From the NCBI RefSeq assembly GCF_039614715.1, contig NZ_CP154857.1, forward strand, positions 2,976,001 through 3,040,000: a stretch of DNA of 64,000 nucleotides, written 5' to 3'. A model generated the notes under the pieces. It saw nothing but the letters and a program-made list of their open reading frames with translations. It was not told where the DNA came from and did no database searches. Numbering within the stretch: position 1 is the first letter of the stretch; every line of letters starts with the position of its first letter. The DNA is from Microbacterium sp. AZCO (GTDB taxonomy: Bacteria > Actinomycetota > Actinomycetes > Actinomycetales > Microbacteriaceae). A program made the position numbers and the translations under genes. Positions 33,923-43,118 of the stretch are shown piece by piece.

Positions 33923-36003
33923 CGGACGACGAGGGATGCCTCGCCGGCCGCGTGCGCGGGTCGGCCGGCCGCGCCGACGCGGCGCACGGTGTCCGCCGGC
34001 GCGAGGGCGAACAGCACCTGATGCGGCGCGAGGAGGCGGCGGCCGACGACCGCGCCGGTCTCGGCATCCCTCCCCTCCACGACGACCTCGACTTCGTGGT
34101 CGCCGTGGTTGACGAGCGTCACGAGGTCGCCGCGGCGGGCGGCCTCGACTCCCGGCGGCAGATTCTCCACCACGGGACGGACTCCGGATGCCTCGGCGAC
34201 GAGAGCGACCACGCGCTCGAGCCCCGCGGCGTCGGGCATGGTTGCGACGTACCAGGCTTCGCCGGATCCGAACGCATGCCGCGTCAGCGCGGGCGCCCCC
34301 GCCGAGCGTCCGTCGGCGAAGGTCGCGACGACGGCGGCGCCGACGGGATGCACGACCTCGGCCACGAGCCGCCCCCGGAAGGAATCAGTGTCGAGGACGA
34401 CCTCGACGGTCTCGCCATCTCCCGCGCGGCCGGGCGAGCCCTGGGCCCCGACGCCCGTGCCGCCGGTCGATGGGCCGCCGAGCGCGCCGAAGTCCTCGAA
34501 GCGCAGACCGAGCACGGGCCCGAGCTGCGTCAGGAATCCGCCGGCGCGGAACTGGTCGTGCGCGTCGACGACGTCGGTGAACGGCCCCGTCAGGAGCGTG
34601 CCGCCCCCCTCGACGAAGCGGGTGAGGGCAGCGGCGCCCTCATCGCGCAGCAGCGAGAGCACGGGCGCGACGACGAGGTCGTACTCGCCGCCGACGCGCT
34701 CGGGCGCGACGACGTCGACCATGAGCCCCCGGGCGTGCAGCGCGCCGTACCACTCGAGCACGAGGGCCAGGTAGTCGATCTGCACCGGGTGGTCGCGCTC
34801 CTCGACCGACCACCAGTTCTCCCAGTCGAAGACGAGCGCGACCCGCGCGTCGCGGCCCGGCGGGGGCAGCTCCGGCAGGGCGGCGAGGCGCGCGCCGAGC
34901 TCGGTGACCTCCCGCCACACGCGCGTGCCGGTGCCGGCGTGCGGAAGCATCGCGGAGTGGAACTTCTCGCTCCCCGCGCGGGACTGCCGCCACTGGAAGA
35001 ACATGATCCCGTCGGCGCCGCGCGCGATCGACTGCGCGGTCTCGGCGGCGAGCACGCCGGCGCGCTTGCCGGGGTTTGCGGGTCGCCAGTTGACGGCATC
35101 CGTCGCCTGCTCCCACAGCAGCCACGGCACACCGGGCTTCAGCGAGCGGACGAGGTCGCGCTGGAAGGCGGCATCCCGGACCCGATGCGGATTGGTGGGA
35201 TCGGGGTAGCAGTCGTCCGCGATCACGTCCATGAAGGGCGCCCACTTCGCGTAGTCGGCCGGCTTGAAGGGCCCCATGAAGTTCGTCGAGATGGGCTGGG
35301 TCGCGCCGGCGGCGAGCAGGATCTCGCGCTCCATCAGGTAGCACTCGAGCAGCATGTCGGACGTGAACCGGCGGAAGTCGAGCATCGACGACGGGTTGTG
35401 ACTGTACGGGGCCAGGCGCGGCGGGAAGATCTCGTCGAAGCCGCCGTACCGCTGGGACCAGAAGCTCGTGCCCCACGCGTCGTTGAGCTCGGCGATCGAG
35501 CCGTACCGGGCACGCAGCCATGACCGGTAGGCATCGCGCGCGGCGTCGGAGTAGTCGTACCAGAGATGGCAGCCGAACTCGTTGCCCACGTGCCACATGA
35601 CGACGGCGGGATGATCGACGTACCGCTCCGCGATCCGCCGCACGAGCTCCCCCGCGAGACGCCGATAGGTCGGCGACGAGGGGGCGAAGTGCTGACGACT
35701 GCCCGGCCAGTACGAGGCGCCGCTCTCATCCGCGGGCAGCGTCTCGGGATAGCGCGCGCTCACCCACGGAGGCGGCGACGCGGTCGCCGTCGCGAGGTTC
35801 ACCCCGATCCCGCCCGCGTGCAGCTTGTCGATGACGCGGTCGAGCCACGCGAAGTCCCACACCTCCTCGGACGGCTGGATGCGCGACCACGCGAAGATGC
35901 CCAGGCTCACGATGTTGACGCCCGCCTCGCGCATGAGACGCACGTCGTCGTCCCACACCTCCTCGGGCCACTGGTCGGGGTTGTAGTCGGCGCCGTAGAG
36001 CAC
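33919..36003 (-). CDS. Beta-galactosidase, GH42
   Basis: 694 residues, cytoplasmic. Starts LYGADYNPDQWPEEVWDDDVRLMREAG; acid/base Glu142 in HVGNEFGCH; nucleophile Glu298 in LLWEQATDAVNW; trimerisation domain from about 380; a Gly-rich linker near 510-530 (GGPSTGGTGVGAQG) before the C-terminal part. The GTG start at 36003 follows GAGGAGGCCGCAG. It is a paralogue of the GH42 protein at 11029-13044, not a duplicate, and belongs to a separate transporter operon, so the two may serve different galactosides. Confidence 0.93.
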   Translation of the reverse strand: MLYGADYNPDQWPEEVWDDDVRLMREAGVNIVSLGIFAWSRIQPSEEVWDFAWLDRVIDKLHAGGIGVNLATATASPPPWVSARYPETLPADESGASYWPGSRQHFAPSSPTYRRLAGELVRRIAERYVDHPAVVMWHVGNEFGCHLWYDYSDAARDAYRSWLRARYGSIAELNDAWGTSFWSQRYGGFDEIFPPRLAPYSHNPSSMLDFRRFTSDMLLECYLMEREILLAAGATQPISTNFMGPFKPADYAKWAPFMDVIADDCYPDPTNPHRVRDAAFQRDLVRSLKPGVPWLLWEQATDAVNWRPANPGKRAGVLAAETAQSIARGADGIMFFQWRQSRAGSEKFHSAMLPHAGTGTRVWREVTELGARLAALPELPPPGRDARVALVFDWENWWSVEERDHPVQIDYLALVLEWYGALHARGLMVDVVAPERVGGEYDLVVAPVLSLLRDEGAAALTRFVEGGGTLLTGPFTDVVDAHDQFRAGGFLTQLGPVLGLRFEDFGALGGPSTGGTGVGAQGSPGRAGDGETVEVVLDTDSFRGRLVAEVVHPVGAAVVATFADGRSAGAPALTRHAFGSGEAWYVATMPDAAGLERVVALVAEASGVRPVVENLPPGVEAARRGDLVTLVNHGDHEVEVVVEGRDAETGAVVGRRLLAPHQVLFALAPADTVRRVGAAGRPAHAAGEASLVVR

Positions 36004-36024
36004 CTGCGGCCTCCTCGAGTCGGG

Positions 36025-36669
36025 TCAGGTCGTGCGGCGTGCGGGGATCGCGATGACCGCGAGCGCCGCGCAGCCGAGCGCGGGGATGATGAGCGGCACG
36101 AGCATCCACGCCGAGAGGCCCACGAAGAACGCGGTGGCGGCGAGATAGAGCGCGCCGATGGGGTCGGCCGCGGCGGCGGAGGGGATGCTGCGCACCGCGC
36201 CGCGCCAGCCGCGCTCGGGCGTCCACGCGGCGGCGGCGAAGAGCAGCGCGGTCGCCGTCGCAACGAGGCCGGCCCAGCCGACGGCGCCGATCACGACGCC
36301 GCCCGGCAGGGCGCCGGAGCCGGCGAGGGCGACATCGAGGGCGAGCACCGCGGAGAGCAGGACCACGGCCAACCCGACGACCAGGCCGCCGCGGAGGGCC
36401 GCGATGAAGTCGCGCCAGAACAGCCGCACGGGCGACCCCTCGGCCGCGAGGTAGCGGCGGAGGTGCCGGACGCCCGCTGCCAGCGCCGCCGGCAGCGTCA
36501 CGACGAGGATGCCGGCGGCCACGATCAGCAGCCCCGTGGTGAGCACCTCGCCGAAGAAGGCGAACGCTCCCGCCTTGCCCGGGAAGCGCGACCTCGGGCG
36601 GTCCTCGAGGGTCGGGCCGGCCCCCGAGACGTCGTCCCGGCGGGCGGCCCTCAGCTCTGCGCGGTTCAC
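36025..36669 (-). CDS. DUF624 (YesL-type) membrane protein
   Basis: 214 residues with about five hydrophobic spans (FFGEVLTTGLLIVAAGILVVTLPAALAAGV, GLVVGLAVVLLSAVLALDVALA, VVIGAVGWAGLVATATALLFAA, AFFVGLSAWMLVPLIIPALGCAALAVIAI). DUF624 proteins commonly sit in CUT1 ABC operons for plant oligosaccharides, as YesL does in Bacillus; their function is unknown, perhaps assembly or regulation of the transporter. GTG start 36669 lies 5 bp after the MalG stop. Confidence 0.85.
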   Translation of the reverse strand: MNRAELRAARRDDVSGAGPTLEDRPRSRFPGKAGAFAFFGEVLTTGLLIVAAGILVVTLPAALAAGVRHLRRYLAAEGSPVRLFWRDFIAALRGGLVVGLAVVLLSAVLALDVALAGSGALPGGVVIGAVGWAGLVATATALLFAAAAWTPERGWRGAVRSIPSAAAADPIGALYLAATAFFVGLSAWMLVPLIIPALGCAALAVIAIPARRTT

Positions 36670-36674
36670 GGCTG

Positions 36675-37607
36675 TCAGCCCTTCAGGCCTTGGGTGGCGA
36701 CGCCGTCGACGAGGAAGCGTTGGAAGACGAGGAAGAAGAGGAGGACGGGGAGGAGGGCGACGAAGCTGGCGGTGACGGTGGCGCCGTAGTCGGCGCCGCC
36801 GGAGGAGGCGTCGTTGTAGAGGCGCAGCGCGATGGGCAGCGGGTAGTTGTCGGGGCTGGTGAGGTAGAGCAGGGGTCCGAGGAAGTCGTTCCAGCTCCAG
36901 ATGAACGCGAAGATCGCGCAGGTGATCAGGGCGGGCTTGATCAGCGGCAGGATGATCGACCAGAAGATGCGCCAGTGGCCGGCGCCGTCGATGCGGGCCG
37001 CTTCGTCCATGTCGCGGGGCATCTGGCGGATGAACTGCACCAGCAGGAACACGAAGAACGCTTCGGTGGCGAGGAACTTCGGCAGCAGGATCGGCACGAA
37101 GGTGTCGATGAGGCCGAGCTTGTTGAAGATGATGTACTGCGGGATGATCACGACGTGGAACGGCAGCAGGAGCGTGCCGATCATCGCGGCGAACAGGATG
37201 CCGAGCCCCTTGAACTGGATGCGCGCGAACGCGTACGCGGCCAGTGACGCGCTGAACACGGTGCCGATGACGGAGCCGCCGGCGATGATGAGGGAGTTGA
37301 GGAAGAACTTCCACATCGGCACGCCCGCGATGCCCTGCGCGACGGTGGCGTAGTTGTCCAGCGTAGGGTTGCGGGGCAGGATCGCGATGGACTGGCCGAA
37401 CTCCGCATTGGGCTTGAAGGTGGAGAACACCAGCCACACCAGCGGGTACAGCACGAGCGCGGTCAGGGCGATCAGCACGATCGCCCAGATCACCGTCTGC
37501 CACGTGCGCCGCTTGATCCGGCGGCGGCGGGGGCGGGGCGCGTCGGGGCGCGCGTCGAGGTTGTGCGCGAGGGTCTCGATGGCCGGCTGGCCGAATGTCG
37601 TGCTCAT
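36675..37607 (-). CDS. Sugar ABC transporter permease, MalG type
   Basis: CUT1 permease, 310 residues, six spans; Arg-rich cytoplasmic N-terminus (PRPRRRRIKRRTW); EAA loop DMDEAARIDGAGHWRIFWSIILP. It overlaps the upstream MalF gene by ATGA and is followed by DUF624 and beta-galactosidase genes, indicating uptake of a galactoside. No ATPase gene is in the operon. Confidence 0.94.
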   Translation of the reverse strand: MSTTFGQPAIETLAHNLDARPDAPRPRRRRIKRRTWQTVIWAIVLIALTALVLYPLVWLVFSTFKPNAEFGQSIAILPRNPTLDNYATVAQGIAGVPMWKFFLNSLIIAGGSVIGTVFSASLAAYAFARIQFKGLGILFAAMIGTLLLPFHVVIIPQYIIFNKLGLIDTFVPILLPKFLATEAFFVFLLVQFIRQMPRDMDEAARIDGAGHWRIFWSIILPLIKPALITCAIFAFIWSWNDFLGPLLYLTSPDNYPLPIALRLYNDASSGGADYGATVTASFVALLPVLLFFLVFQRFLVDGVATQGLKG

Positions 37608-38602
37608 CGGTTGTCTCCGGAGTAGTGCACCCACGACTTCTGGGTGCGGAACAGGATGAAGGCGATGATCGCCACGACGATCAGCAGCACCCACGCGATC
37701 GCCGCCGCGTAGCCCATCTGCCCGTCGCTGAACCCGCGCTTGTACAGGTACAGGGTGATGAAGTTCGTCATCCCGGCAGGACCGCCGGTGCCGTTGGAGA
37801 TGATGTACGCCGACGCGAACACCTGGAACGCGCCGATCAGACCCAGCAGCAGGTTGAAGAAGATCACCGGCGACAGCATCGGGATCGTCACCGCCCGGAA
37901 CCGGTGCCACGGGCCCGCACCGTCCATCTCGGCCGCCTCGTACAGCTCCTTCGGGATCTGCTTCAGACCGGCCAGGAAGATCACCATCGTCGCCCCGAAC
38001 TGCCACACATGCAGCAGGATCATCGCCGGCAGCACCAGCGCAGGGTTGCCGATCCAGCCACCCAGATCGATGCCGAAGAACGACAGCGACTGGTCCACCG
38101 GGCCGTCGTTGGCGAACATAGCCCGCCACACGATCGCCACCGACACGCTTCCGCCGATCAGCGACGGCGCGTAGAACGAGGAGCGGAAGAACCCCGACCC
38201 GCGATCCCGGTAGTTCAGGAGCATCGCCACCGCCAGCGCCGCGGCCAGCGTGATCGGCGTGCCGACCAGCACGTAGATCAGCGTGATCTGCGCGGCCTGC
38301 ATGAAGCTCGGGTCGTTCGTGAACAGGCGGACGTAATTGTCCAGACCGATCCACTTCGGCGGGGTGAAGATGTTGTACTTCGTGAACGACAGATACAGCG
38401 ACCAGCCCATCGGGATGATCGTCAACCCGAAGAACCCGATCAGCCACGGCGTCAGGAACCCATACCCCGCCAGGCTCTCCCGCCGCTGCCGGGCACGGAT
38501 ACCAGGCCGCGTGCCCAGCTCCGGACTCCCCTTGCGGAACAGGCTGCGACCCGAAGGCGCCTTCCTGTCCGTCACGATGACTCTCGTCGCAGTCGTGCTC
38601 AC
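37604..38602 (-). CDS. Sugar ABC transporter permease, MalF type
   Basis: CUT1 permease, 332 residues, six spans (first GYGFLTPWLIGFFGLTIIPMGWSLYLS), with KWIGLDNYVRLF and EAA loop KELYEAAEMDGAGPWHRFRAVTIP. Start is GTG at 38602. It lies 74 bp after the binding-protein gene and overlaps MalG by 4 bp. Confidence 0.94.
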   Translation of the reverse strand: MSTTATRVIVTDRKAPSGRSLFRKGSPELGTRPGIRARQRRESLAGYGFLTPWLIGFFGLTIIPMGWSLYLSFTKYNIFTPPKWIGLDNYVRLFTNDPSFMQAAQITLIYVLVGTPITLAAALAVAMLLNYRDRGSGFFRSSFYAPSLIGGSVSVAIVWRAMFANDGPVDQSLSFFGIDLGGWIGNPALVLPAMILLHVWQFGATMVIFLAGLKQIPKELYEAAEMDGAGPWHRFRAVTIPMLSPVIFFNLLLGLIGAFQVFASAYIISNGTGGPAGMTNFITLYLYKRGFSDGQMGYAAAIAWVLLIVVAIIAFILFRTQKSWVHYSGDNR

Positions 38603-38676
38603 GTCGATCTCCCGAATGGTGTGGAGGGGTGGTGTCCGGGGGCCCGAGCGATCGCGCCCGGGCCCCTGGAAGCCTG

Positions 38677-39981
38677 CTACTGGTTGAGGACGACGTCCAT
38701 CTCGCTGAAGAACTGGTCTACAGCGTCATCGACCGAGGTCGTTCCGAATCCGAGTTCCGTGCCGAGCTGGCGGAACTTCTCCTCGAGCGTGCCGTAGCCG
38801 ACGATCGGCACGGGCGGGGCGTCGCCGAGGCGGTCCTTGATGGATGCCTCGTAGTCGGCGATCTGCTGGCTCAGCGGGTCGAGCTCGGCCGCGGCGAGCG
38901 CCGTCTCCGAGGCCGGCAGGCCGCGGTTCGTGCCGAAGATCTTGCCGGACTCGGGCGAGTTGACGAGGAAGTTCACGAGCGTCGCCGCGGCCTCCGGGTG
39001 CTTCGTCTTCGCGGAGATCGAGTGCAGCATCGACGGCTTCAGGTAGAGGTCCTTCGCGCCCTCCTTCGTGACCGGCGGGGCGACGAGGCCGAGTTCGGTG
39101 TAGTCCGCGCCGAGGTTGCCCAGGTAGCCCGACCCGAAGTTGTCCCAGGTCAGCTCGCTCGTCGTCTTCGCTGCGTCGAAGCCGCTCTTGGGCGCGAGCT
39201 CCTCGAGGGTCTGCTGCGGGACGACCACGCCGTCCTCACGGTTCGCGGCGCCCGACTCCCAGAACTTCTTGAGGCGCGCCTTGTCGAAGCCGGGCTCGCC
39301 GTCCTCGGTGAAGAGGTCCTTGCCCTCCGCGCGCAGCTGCAGCTCGAAGTTCTGGATGCGGCCGGTGTAGTCGGTGCCGCCGTAGAAGGCGCCGCCCGCG
39401 GCATCCGTCACTTCCTTCATCCAGTCGCTGTAGTCGTCCCACGAGCCGCCAGCGAAGTCGTCGACGCCGGCCTGCTCGAGCAGCTTGGGGTTGGTGTACA
39501 TGCCCCACGCGTTGGTCGAGGTCGGGATGCCGGTCGTCACGTCGTCGACGACGCCGATGCTGAGGATGTTCTCGGCGAGGGGCTTCGTGTCGATGATGTT
39601 GCCGAGGTACGGGCCGAGGTCGAGCAGCAGGCCGTTCTCCGAGTACTGGCGCAGGTACGAGTAGTCGAACTGCATGACGTCGGGGAGTCCGCCGCCGGCC
39701 GCCTCGGTCTGGCGCTTCTCCCAGTACTCCGGGAAGGCCAGGAACGACGAGTTGACGGTGATGTTGGGGTACTGCTTCTCGAACTCCGCGATGACCTGGT
39801 TGTACAGGTCGGCGCGGACGTCGTTGCCCCAGAAGGAAAGGTTGAGCGTGACCTTCTCGTCGGGGTTGAACGTCGGCGTCCCGCCGCCGGAGGCCGCTTC
39901 CCCGCCTGCGCAGCCGGCCAGCGCCAGGGCTGCGCCGGCCGCGATCGCGACGGCGGCGAATGCCCGCTTCTTGCTGAACAT
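38677..39981 (-). CDS. Sugar ABC transporter substrate-binding lipoprotein
   Basis: 434 residues. Lipoprotein signal FSKKR, hydrophobic stretch, lipobox ALAGC (Cys24), then a Gly/Ser linker. Family segments: VTLNLSFWGNDVRADLYNQVIAEFEKQYPNITVN, LPDVMQFDYSYLRQYSENGLLLDL, GIPTSTNAWGMYTNPKLLEQAGVDD. It is the first gene of the 14-kb leftward run and sits just downstream of two LacI-type operators, so it should be the most highly expressed gene of the system. A beta-galactoside ligand is inferred. Confidence 0.93.
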   Translation of the reverse strand: MFSKKRAFAAVAIAAGAALALAGCAGGEAASGGGTPTFNPDEKVTLNLSFWGNDVRADLYNQVIAEFEKQYPNITVNSSFLAFPEYWEKRQTEAAGGGLPDVMQFDYSYLRQYSENGLLLDLGPYLGNIIDTKPLAENILSIGVVDDVTTGIPTSTNAWGMYTNPKLLEQAGVDDFAGGSWDDYSDWMKEVTDAAGGAFYGGTDYTGRIQNFELQLRAEGKDLFTEDGEPGFDKARLKKFWESGAANREDGVVVPQQTLEELAPKSGFDAAKTTSELTWDNFGSGYLGNLGADYTELGLVAPPVTKEGAKDLYLKPSMLHSISAKTKHPEAAATLVNFLVNSPESGKIFGTNRGLPASETALAAAELDPLSQQIADYEASIKDRLGDAPPVPIVGYGTLEEKFRQLGTELGFGTTSVDDAVDQFFSEMDVVLNQ

Positions 39982-40057
39982 CTTTGTCCTCTCTTGAACG
40001 TCCGTGTTCGGTCCACCCGACGCTCATCGTCCGTGTGATGCCTCTTCCCCTGGTGCC

Positions 40058-40103
40058 GGGAAAGCGCTTGCCCAGAAAGCTATCACGGCGAAAAACGTTT
40101 CAC
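40058..40103 (-). promoter_or_regulatory. Two LacI-type operators upstream of the binding protein
   Basis: GGGAAAGCGCTTGCCC (40058-40073) and GAAAAACGTTTCAC (40090-40103) lie 30 bp apart in the 167-bp gap before the binding-protein gene. Both have the symmetric AAGCGCTT/AAACGTTT core of GalR/LacI operators, and the pair could support repression by looping. Confidence 0.75.
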
Positions 40104-40148
40104 AAGGGCGGGTTGCCAAATTGAGACGATTCACACACCGAGCGTGGC

Positions 40149-41066
40149 TCAGCGATCGCAGATCAGCTCGTCGCCGAACACGGAGAGCGCCGCGACGTGC
40201 ACGACGCTCCGACGGGCATCCCTGCCGGCTGCATCCGCGATCTCCGATCCATCCCACCACGGGTGCGTGAAGAAGAAGAGCCGCGCCGACGTCGGGCCGT
40301 CGACGACGACCGAACCGTGGCGCCCGATCTCGACTCCCGCGCCGTCCCGTTCGGCGAGGATCAGGCCCTGCCGATGCCACTCGACCGCGTCGCTCGAGCG
40401 GTGCACGGCGAGGCCGCGCCACTCGTCGGTGATCATCCACCACCAGGCGCCGAGCTCGAAGACGAAGGGACCTTCGTGCGGACGTCCGCCGATCGCGGTG
40501 CCCTCCACGTGCCACGATGCGAGATCGGCGGATGCCGCGACCTTCGTGACCGAATCGGCGGCCTCGTCCTTGAACCAGAGCCGCCAGAGTCCGTCAGGAC
40601 AGCGCGCGACGGCCGCGTCGATGACGCGATCGCTCGACAGCGGGATCGTCCCCGCGCGGCGCCAGCGGACGAGGTCGTCGGAGACGTACTCGACGATGTG
40701 CCGCGGGTGGCCGTCCCACCGGTCGGGGACGCCGGCGATCTCGGTGAGGTACATCCGCCAGCGCACCCCATCGTGGATGACATCGGGCGCCCAGTGCGTA
40801 TCGTCGACGATCCGGGGCGGGGGGCCCGGTTCGAGCGCGAGCCCGGCCTCGGTCGGCTCGAGCGTGCCCGCATACGTCCAGGCGAGGCCGTCGGGCGACG
40901 TCGCAACCCCGATCCTGCTGCCGTGCACCCACGCGACCCCCGGGCCCGGATCGGGATGCGTCGCCCGCCTCTGCGTGTAGAACATGACCCACGCGTCGGG
41001 GCCGCGCACGACGGCGGGGTCGGTCGCACCGTCGTAGATCGGGTCGCGGTAGAGCCCGTCAGACAC
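40149..41066 (-). CDS. GH43/GH130-like five-bladed beta-propeller glycosidase
   Basis: 305 residues, no signal peptide. Repeated blade segments: DPIYDGATDPAVVRGPDAWVMFYTQRR, RIGVATSPDGLAWTYAGTLEP, DDTHWAPDVIHDGVRWRMYLTEI, HIVEYVSDDLVRWRRAGTIPL and HEGPFVFELGAWWWMITDEWRGLAVHRSSD. The DPA segment in blade 1 and APDV in blade 2 fit the GH43/GH117-type propeller. The GTG start at 41066 overlaps the oxidoreductase stop by 8 bp, so it is coupled to the Gfo/Idh/MocA and DUF6807 genes. The exact family and bond cleaved cannot be fixed. Confidence 0.75.
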   Translation of the reverse strand: MSDGLYRDPIYDGATDPAVVRGPDAWVMFYTQRRATHPDPGPGVAWVHGSRIGVATSPDGLAWTYAGTLEPTEAGLALEPGPPPRIVDDTHWAPDVIHDGVRWRMYLTEIAGVPDRWDGHPRHIVEYVSDDLVRWRRAGTIPLSSDRVIDAAVARCPDGLWRLWFKDEAADSVTKVAASADLASWHVEGTAIGGRPHEGPFVFELGAWWWMITDEWRGLAVHRSSDAVEWHRQGLILAERDGAGVEIGRHGSVVVDGPTSARLFFFTHPWWDGSEIADAAGRDARRSVVHVAALSVFGDELICDR

Positions 41067-42183
41067 GACGCTGATCGATGACGGGGCTCGCGAATCCCGA
41101 CCGGTGCGTCGGATGAGACCGGAGGTCCTCCGCCGTCACGGCGGCGCCATCGGCCGCGGCGGACGCGTAGATGGCCGCGACGAGACTGAACGAGCGCCCC
41201 GGATCGGTCGCCGTGTCGGGCAGGGGCGTTCCGTCGAGCAGCGCGTCGAACACGTCGCGCAGGAGCGGGCCGTGATCGCTGCGCTCCTCATCGGCGGGCA
41301 GCGCCCACGCCGGGTCGGACTCCGTGCCGGGCGCCGGCGTGATCGACCAGTTCTCGTGCCCGTGACCGTAGAGGTGCTCGACGGAAACGGTCGCCCGCTG
41401 CGTGTCGATACGGATGGCGCTGACCTCACGCGGAGACACCGCGCTCGTGACGACCTGCGCCACGACGCCGCTCGCGAACGTGACGGTGGCGGTCGAGGCA
41501 TCCTCCGTCTCGGTCTCTCGATCCAGGCGCCAGAGCCGCCCCTGCACGCTCGCCCAGTCGCCGAGCAGGAACGCGAGCAGATCGAGTTGATGGATGCCGT
41601 GACCCAGCGTCGTGCCGCCGCCCTCCGTGCTCCACCTGCCGCGCCAGTCGACGGCGTAGTACGCCGCGTCGCGGTACCAGAGGGTCTCGCACGTCGCGAG
41701 GAGCGGGCGGCCGAGGGCGCCGTCCTGCAGCAGGCGCCGCACGTGCGCGGCCGCCGTGCCGGTGCGCTGCTGGAAGACGACGGCGAGCCGCCGATCCGCC
41801 TTCGCGGCCGCGGCGAGCATCTCGTCGAGCTCGTCGAGCGACGGCGCCGGCGGCTTCTCGACCACGACGTGGGCGCCCGCCGCGAAGGCGGCGAGGGTCT
41901 GCTCGCGGTGCACGCCCGGCGGGGTGCAGATCAGCACGACATCGGGATGCTGCGCCTCGAGCAGCTCGTCGAGCGAGTCGTAGACGGACGGGACCGACCA
42001 GGTGACGGCGAACTCATCGGCGCGCTCGCGCGTGCGGTCAGTCACGGCGACGAGGTCGGCGCGCGGATGCGCCGCGACAGCCTGAGCGTGCAGACGGGAA
42101 ACGGCGCCCGTGCCGACGATCGCGACGCGGAGCCGGCCGGCGGAGGAGTCGGGATGGCGGGGTACGGACGGATGCGCGGTCAT
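41059..42183 (-). CDS. Gfo/Idh/MocA-family oxidoreductase
   Basis: 374 residues. Rossmann domain RLRVAIVGTGAVSRLHAQAVAAHP and VVVEKPPAPSLDELDEML with the EKP motif; C-terminal domain GRWSTEGGGTTLGHGIHQLDLLAFLLGDWASVQG containing the H-x-x-x-D pattern common in the family active site. ATG 42183 overlaps the DUF6807 stop by 4 bp. The partners suggest that it oxidises a glycoside or free sugar which the DUF6807 and propeller proteins also handle. Confidence 0.9.
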   Translation of the reverse strand: MTAHPSVPRHPDSSAGRLRVAIVGTGAVSRLHAQAVAAHPRADLVAVTDRTRERADEFAVTWSVPSVYDSLDELLEAQHPDVVLICTPPGVHREQTLAAFAAGAHVVVEKPPAPSLDELDEMLAAAAKADRRLAVVFQQRTGTAAAHVRRLLQDGALGRPLLATCETLWYRDAAYYAVDWRGRWSTEGGGTTLGHGIHQLDLLAFLLGDWASVQGRLWRLDRETETEDASTATVTFASGVVAQVVTSAVSPREVSAIRIDTQRATVSVEHLYGHGHENWSITPAPGTESDPAWALPADEERSDHGPLLRDVFDALLDGTPLPDTATDPGRSFSLVAAIYASAAADGAAVTAEDLRSHPTHRSGFASPVIDQRRV

Positions 42184-43076
42184 GCGGAGACCCCCTGGGG
42201 AACGGATCGCAGCTCGGCGACGAGGGCCGCGCCGACCCTGTCGGCCAGCGCGGCGACGCCGGGGCCGCCGACGATCAGGGCCGCGGCGAGCACGAGGCTC
42301 TCGCCTGACCCGAGCACGGTCTCGTCATGGAAGAACGGCGCGGGACCGGCGCCGGCGTAGTCGGCGCTGCGGACGAACCACGGGCTGCCCCCGGGGTCGA
42401 GCACGAGGACGCCCGCCGACTCGTCGGGGGCGACGAGGGCCAGCCACGGCGACTCGGCGCCGCGCGCGGACTCCCCCACCTCGCCCCCCGGTCCGAGGAT
42501 GGCACCGCCGGTGAACTCGGCGGGCGCACGCCAGAAGATGCCCGCGTAGCCCGCATCCGCGCGGCCCTTCGTCGTCGGGGAGCCGAAGGGGACGGCATCC
42601 ATCGACACGTTCGTGAGCTCGCTCCGCCACGTGAGGGCCCAGGCGTCATCCTCGACGCGGCGGGCTGTGAGCGTGCGCCGCTCGGTGAGGAGGGTGTCGC
42701 CCTGCTCGGTGATCCAGTCGAGGTCCTCGTCGACGCGAGCGAGGCCGGGGGTGTGCCAGGTGACGAAGGCGCGATGGACCTGGCGGCCGTTGTTGGGCAG
42801 CTGCACATAGCCCTCGTCGCGGACGTAGGTGGGGCCGCCCCAGAAGTTGTGCGGGCCGACGTTCGGCAGCGCGAGCGAGAGGCCTTTGTGCCAGACGTGA
42901 TCGTCGGGGCGATATGCCGTGACCTCGCGCCCGCCCGGCGTGCGCAGGAGCGCGTACGGGCGGGGCGACTCGAGCTGCGGCTCGGTCGGCTCGTACACGT
43001 ACTCGACCAGCACGAGCGCGTCGTCGCCCTCGCCGTCACGGATCAGCAGGCGGCCGCCCTCGTCGTCGAATCGCAT
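42180..43076 (-). CDS. DUF6807 (PmoA-family) protein
   Basis: 298 residues, of the family often named methane oxygenase PmoA, a misnomer since it lacks any membrane span. Segments: SPRPYALLRTPGGREVTAYRPDDHVWHKGLSLALPNVGPHNFWGGPTYVRDEGYVQLPNNG, and FRIFWRA-like AGIFWRAPAEFTGGAI. Such proteins are found with Gfo/Idh/MocA oxidoreductases in sugar loci, and their activity is not established. ATG 43076 lies just inside a strong operator at 43099-43118, so this begins a three-gene unit with its own promoter. Confidence 0.82.
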   Translation of the reverse strand: MRFDDEGGRLLIRDGEGDDALVLVEYVYEPTEPQLESPRPYALLRTPGGREVTAYRPDDHVWHKGLSLALPNVGPHNFWGGPTYVRDEGYVQLPNNGRQVHRAFVTWHTPGLARVDEDLDWITEQGDTLLTERRTLTARRVEDDAWALTWRSELTNVSMDAVPFGSPTTKGRADAGYAGIFWRAPAEFTGGAILGPGGEVGESARGAESPWLALVAPDESAGVLVLDPGGSPWFVRSADYAGAGPAPFFHDETVLGSGESLVLAAALIVGGPGVAALADRVGAALVAELRSVPQGVSA

Positions 43077-43098
43077 GACTGCGATGGTACGGCGCTTT

Positions 43099-43118
43099 CT
43101 GGGAAAGCGCTATCCCAG
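43099..43118 (-). promoter_or_regulatory. LacI-type operator CTGGGAAAGCGCTATCCCAG
   Basis: A 20-bp palindrome with one mismatched pair, 23 bp upstream of the DUF6807 start and overlapping the stop codon (43110-43112) of the ABC exporter gene. It is the most symmetric of the AAGCGCTT-type sites in the window. Confidence 0.8.
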
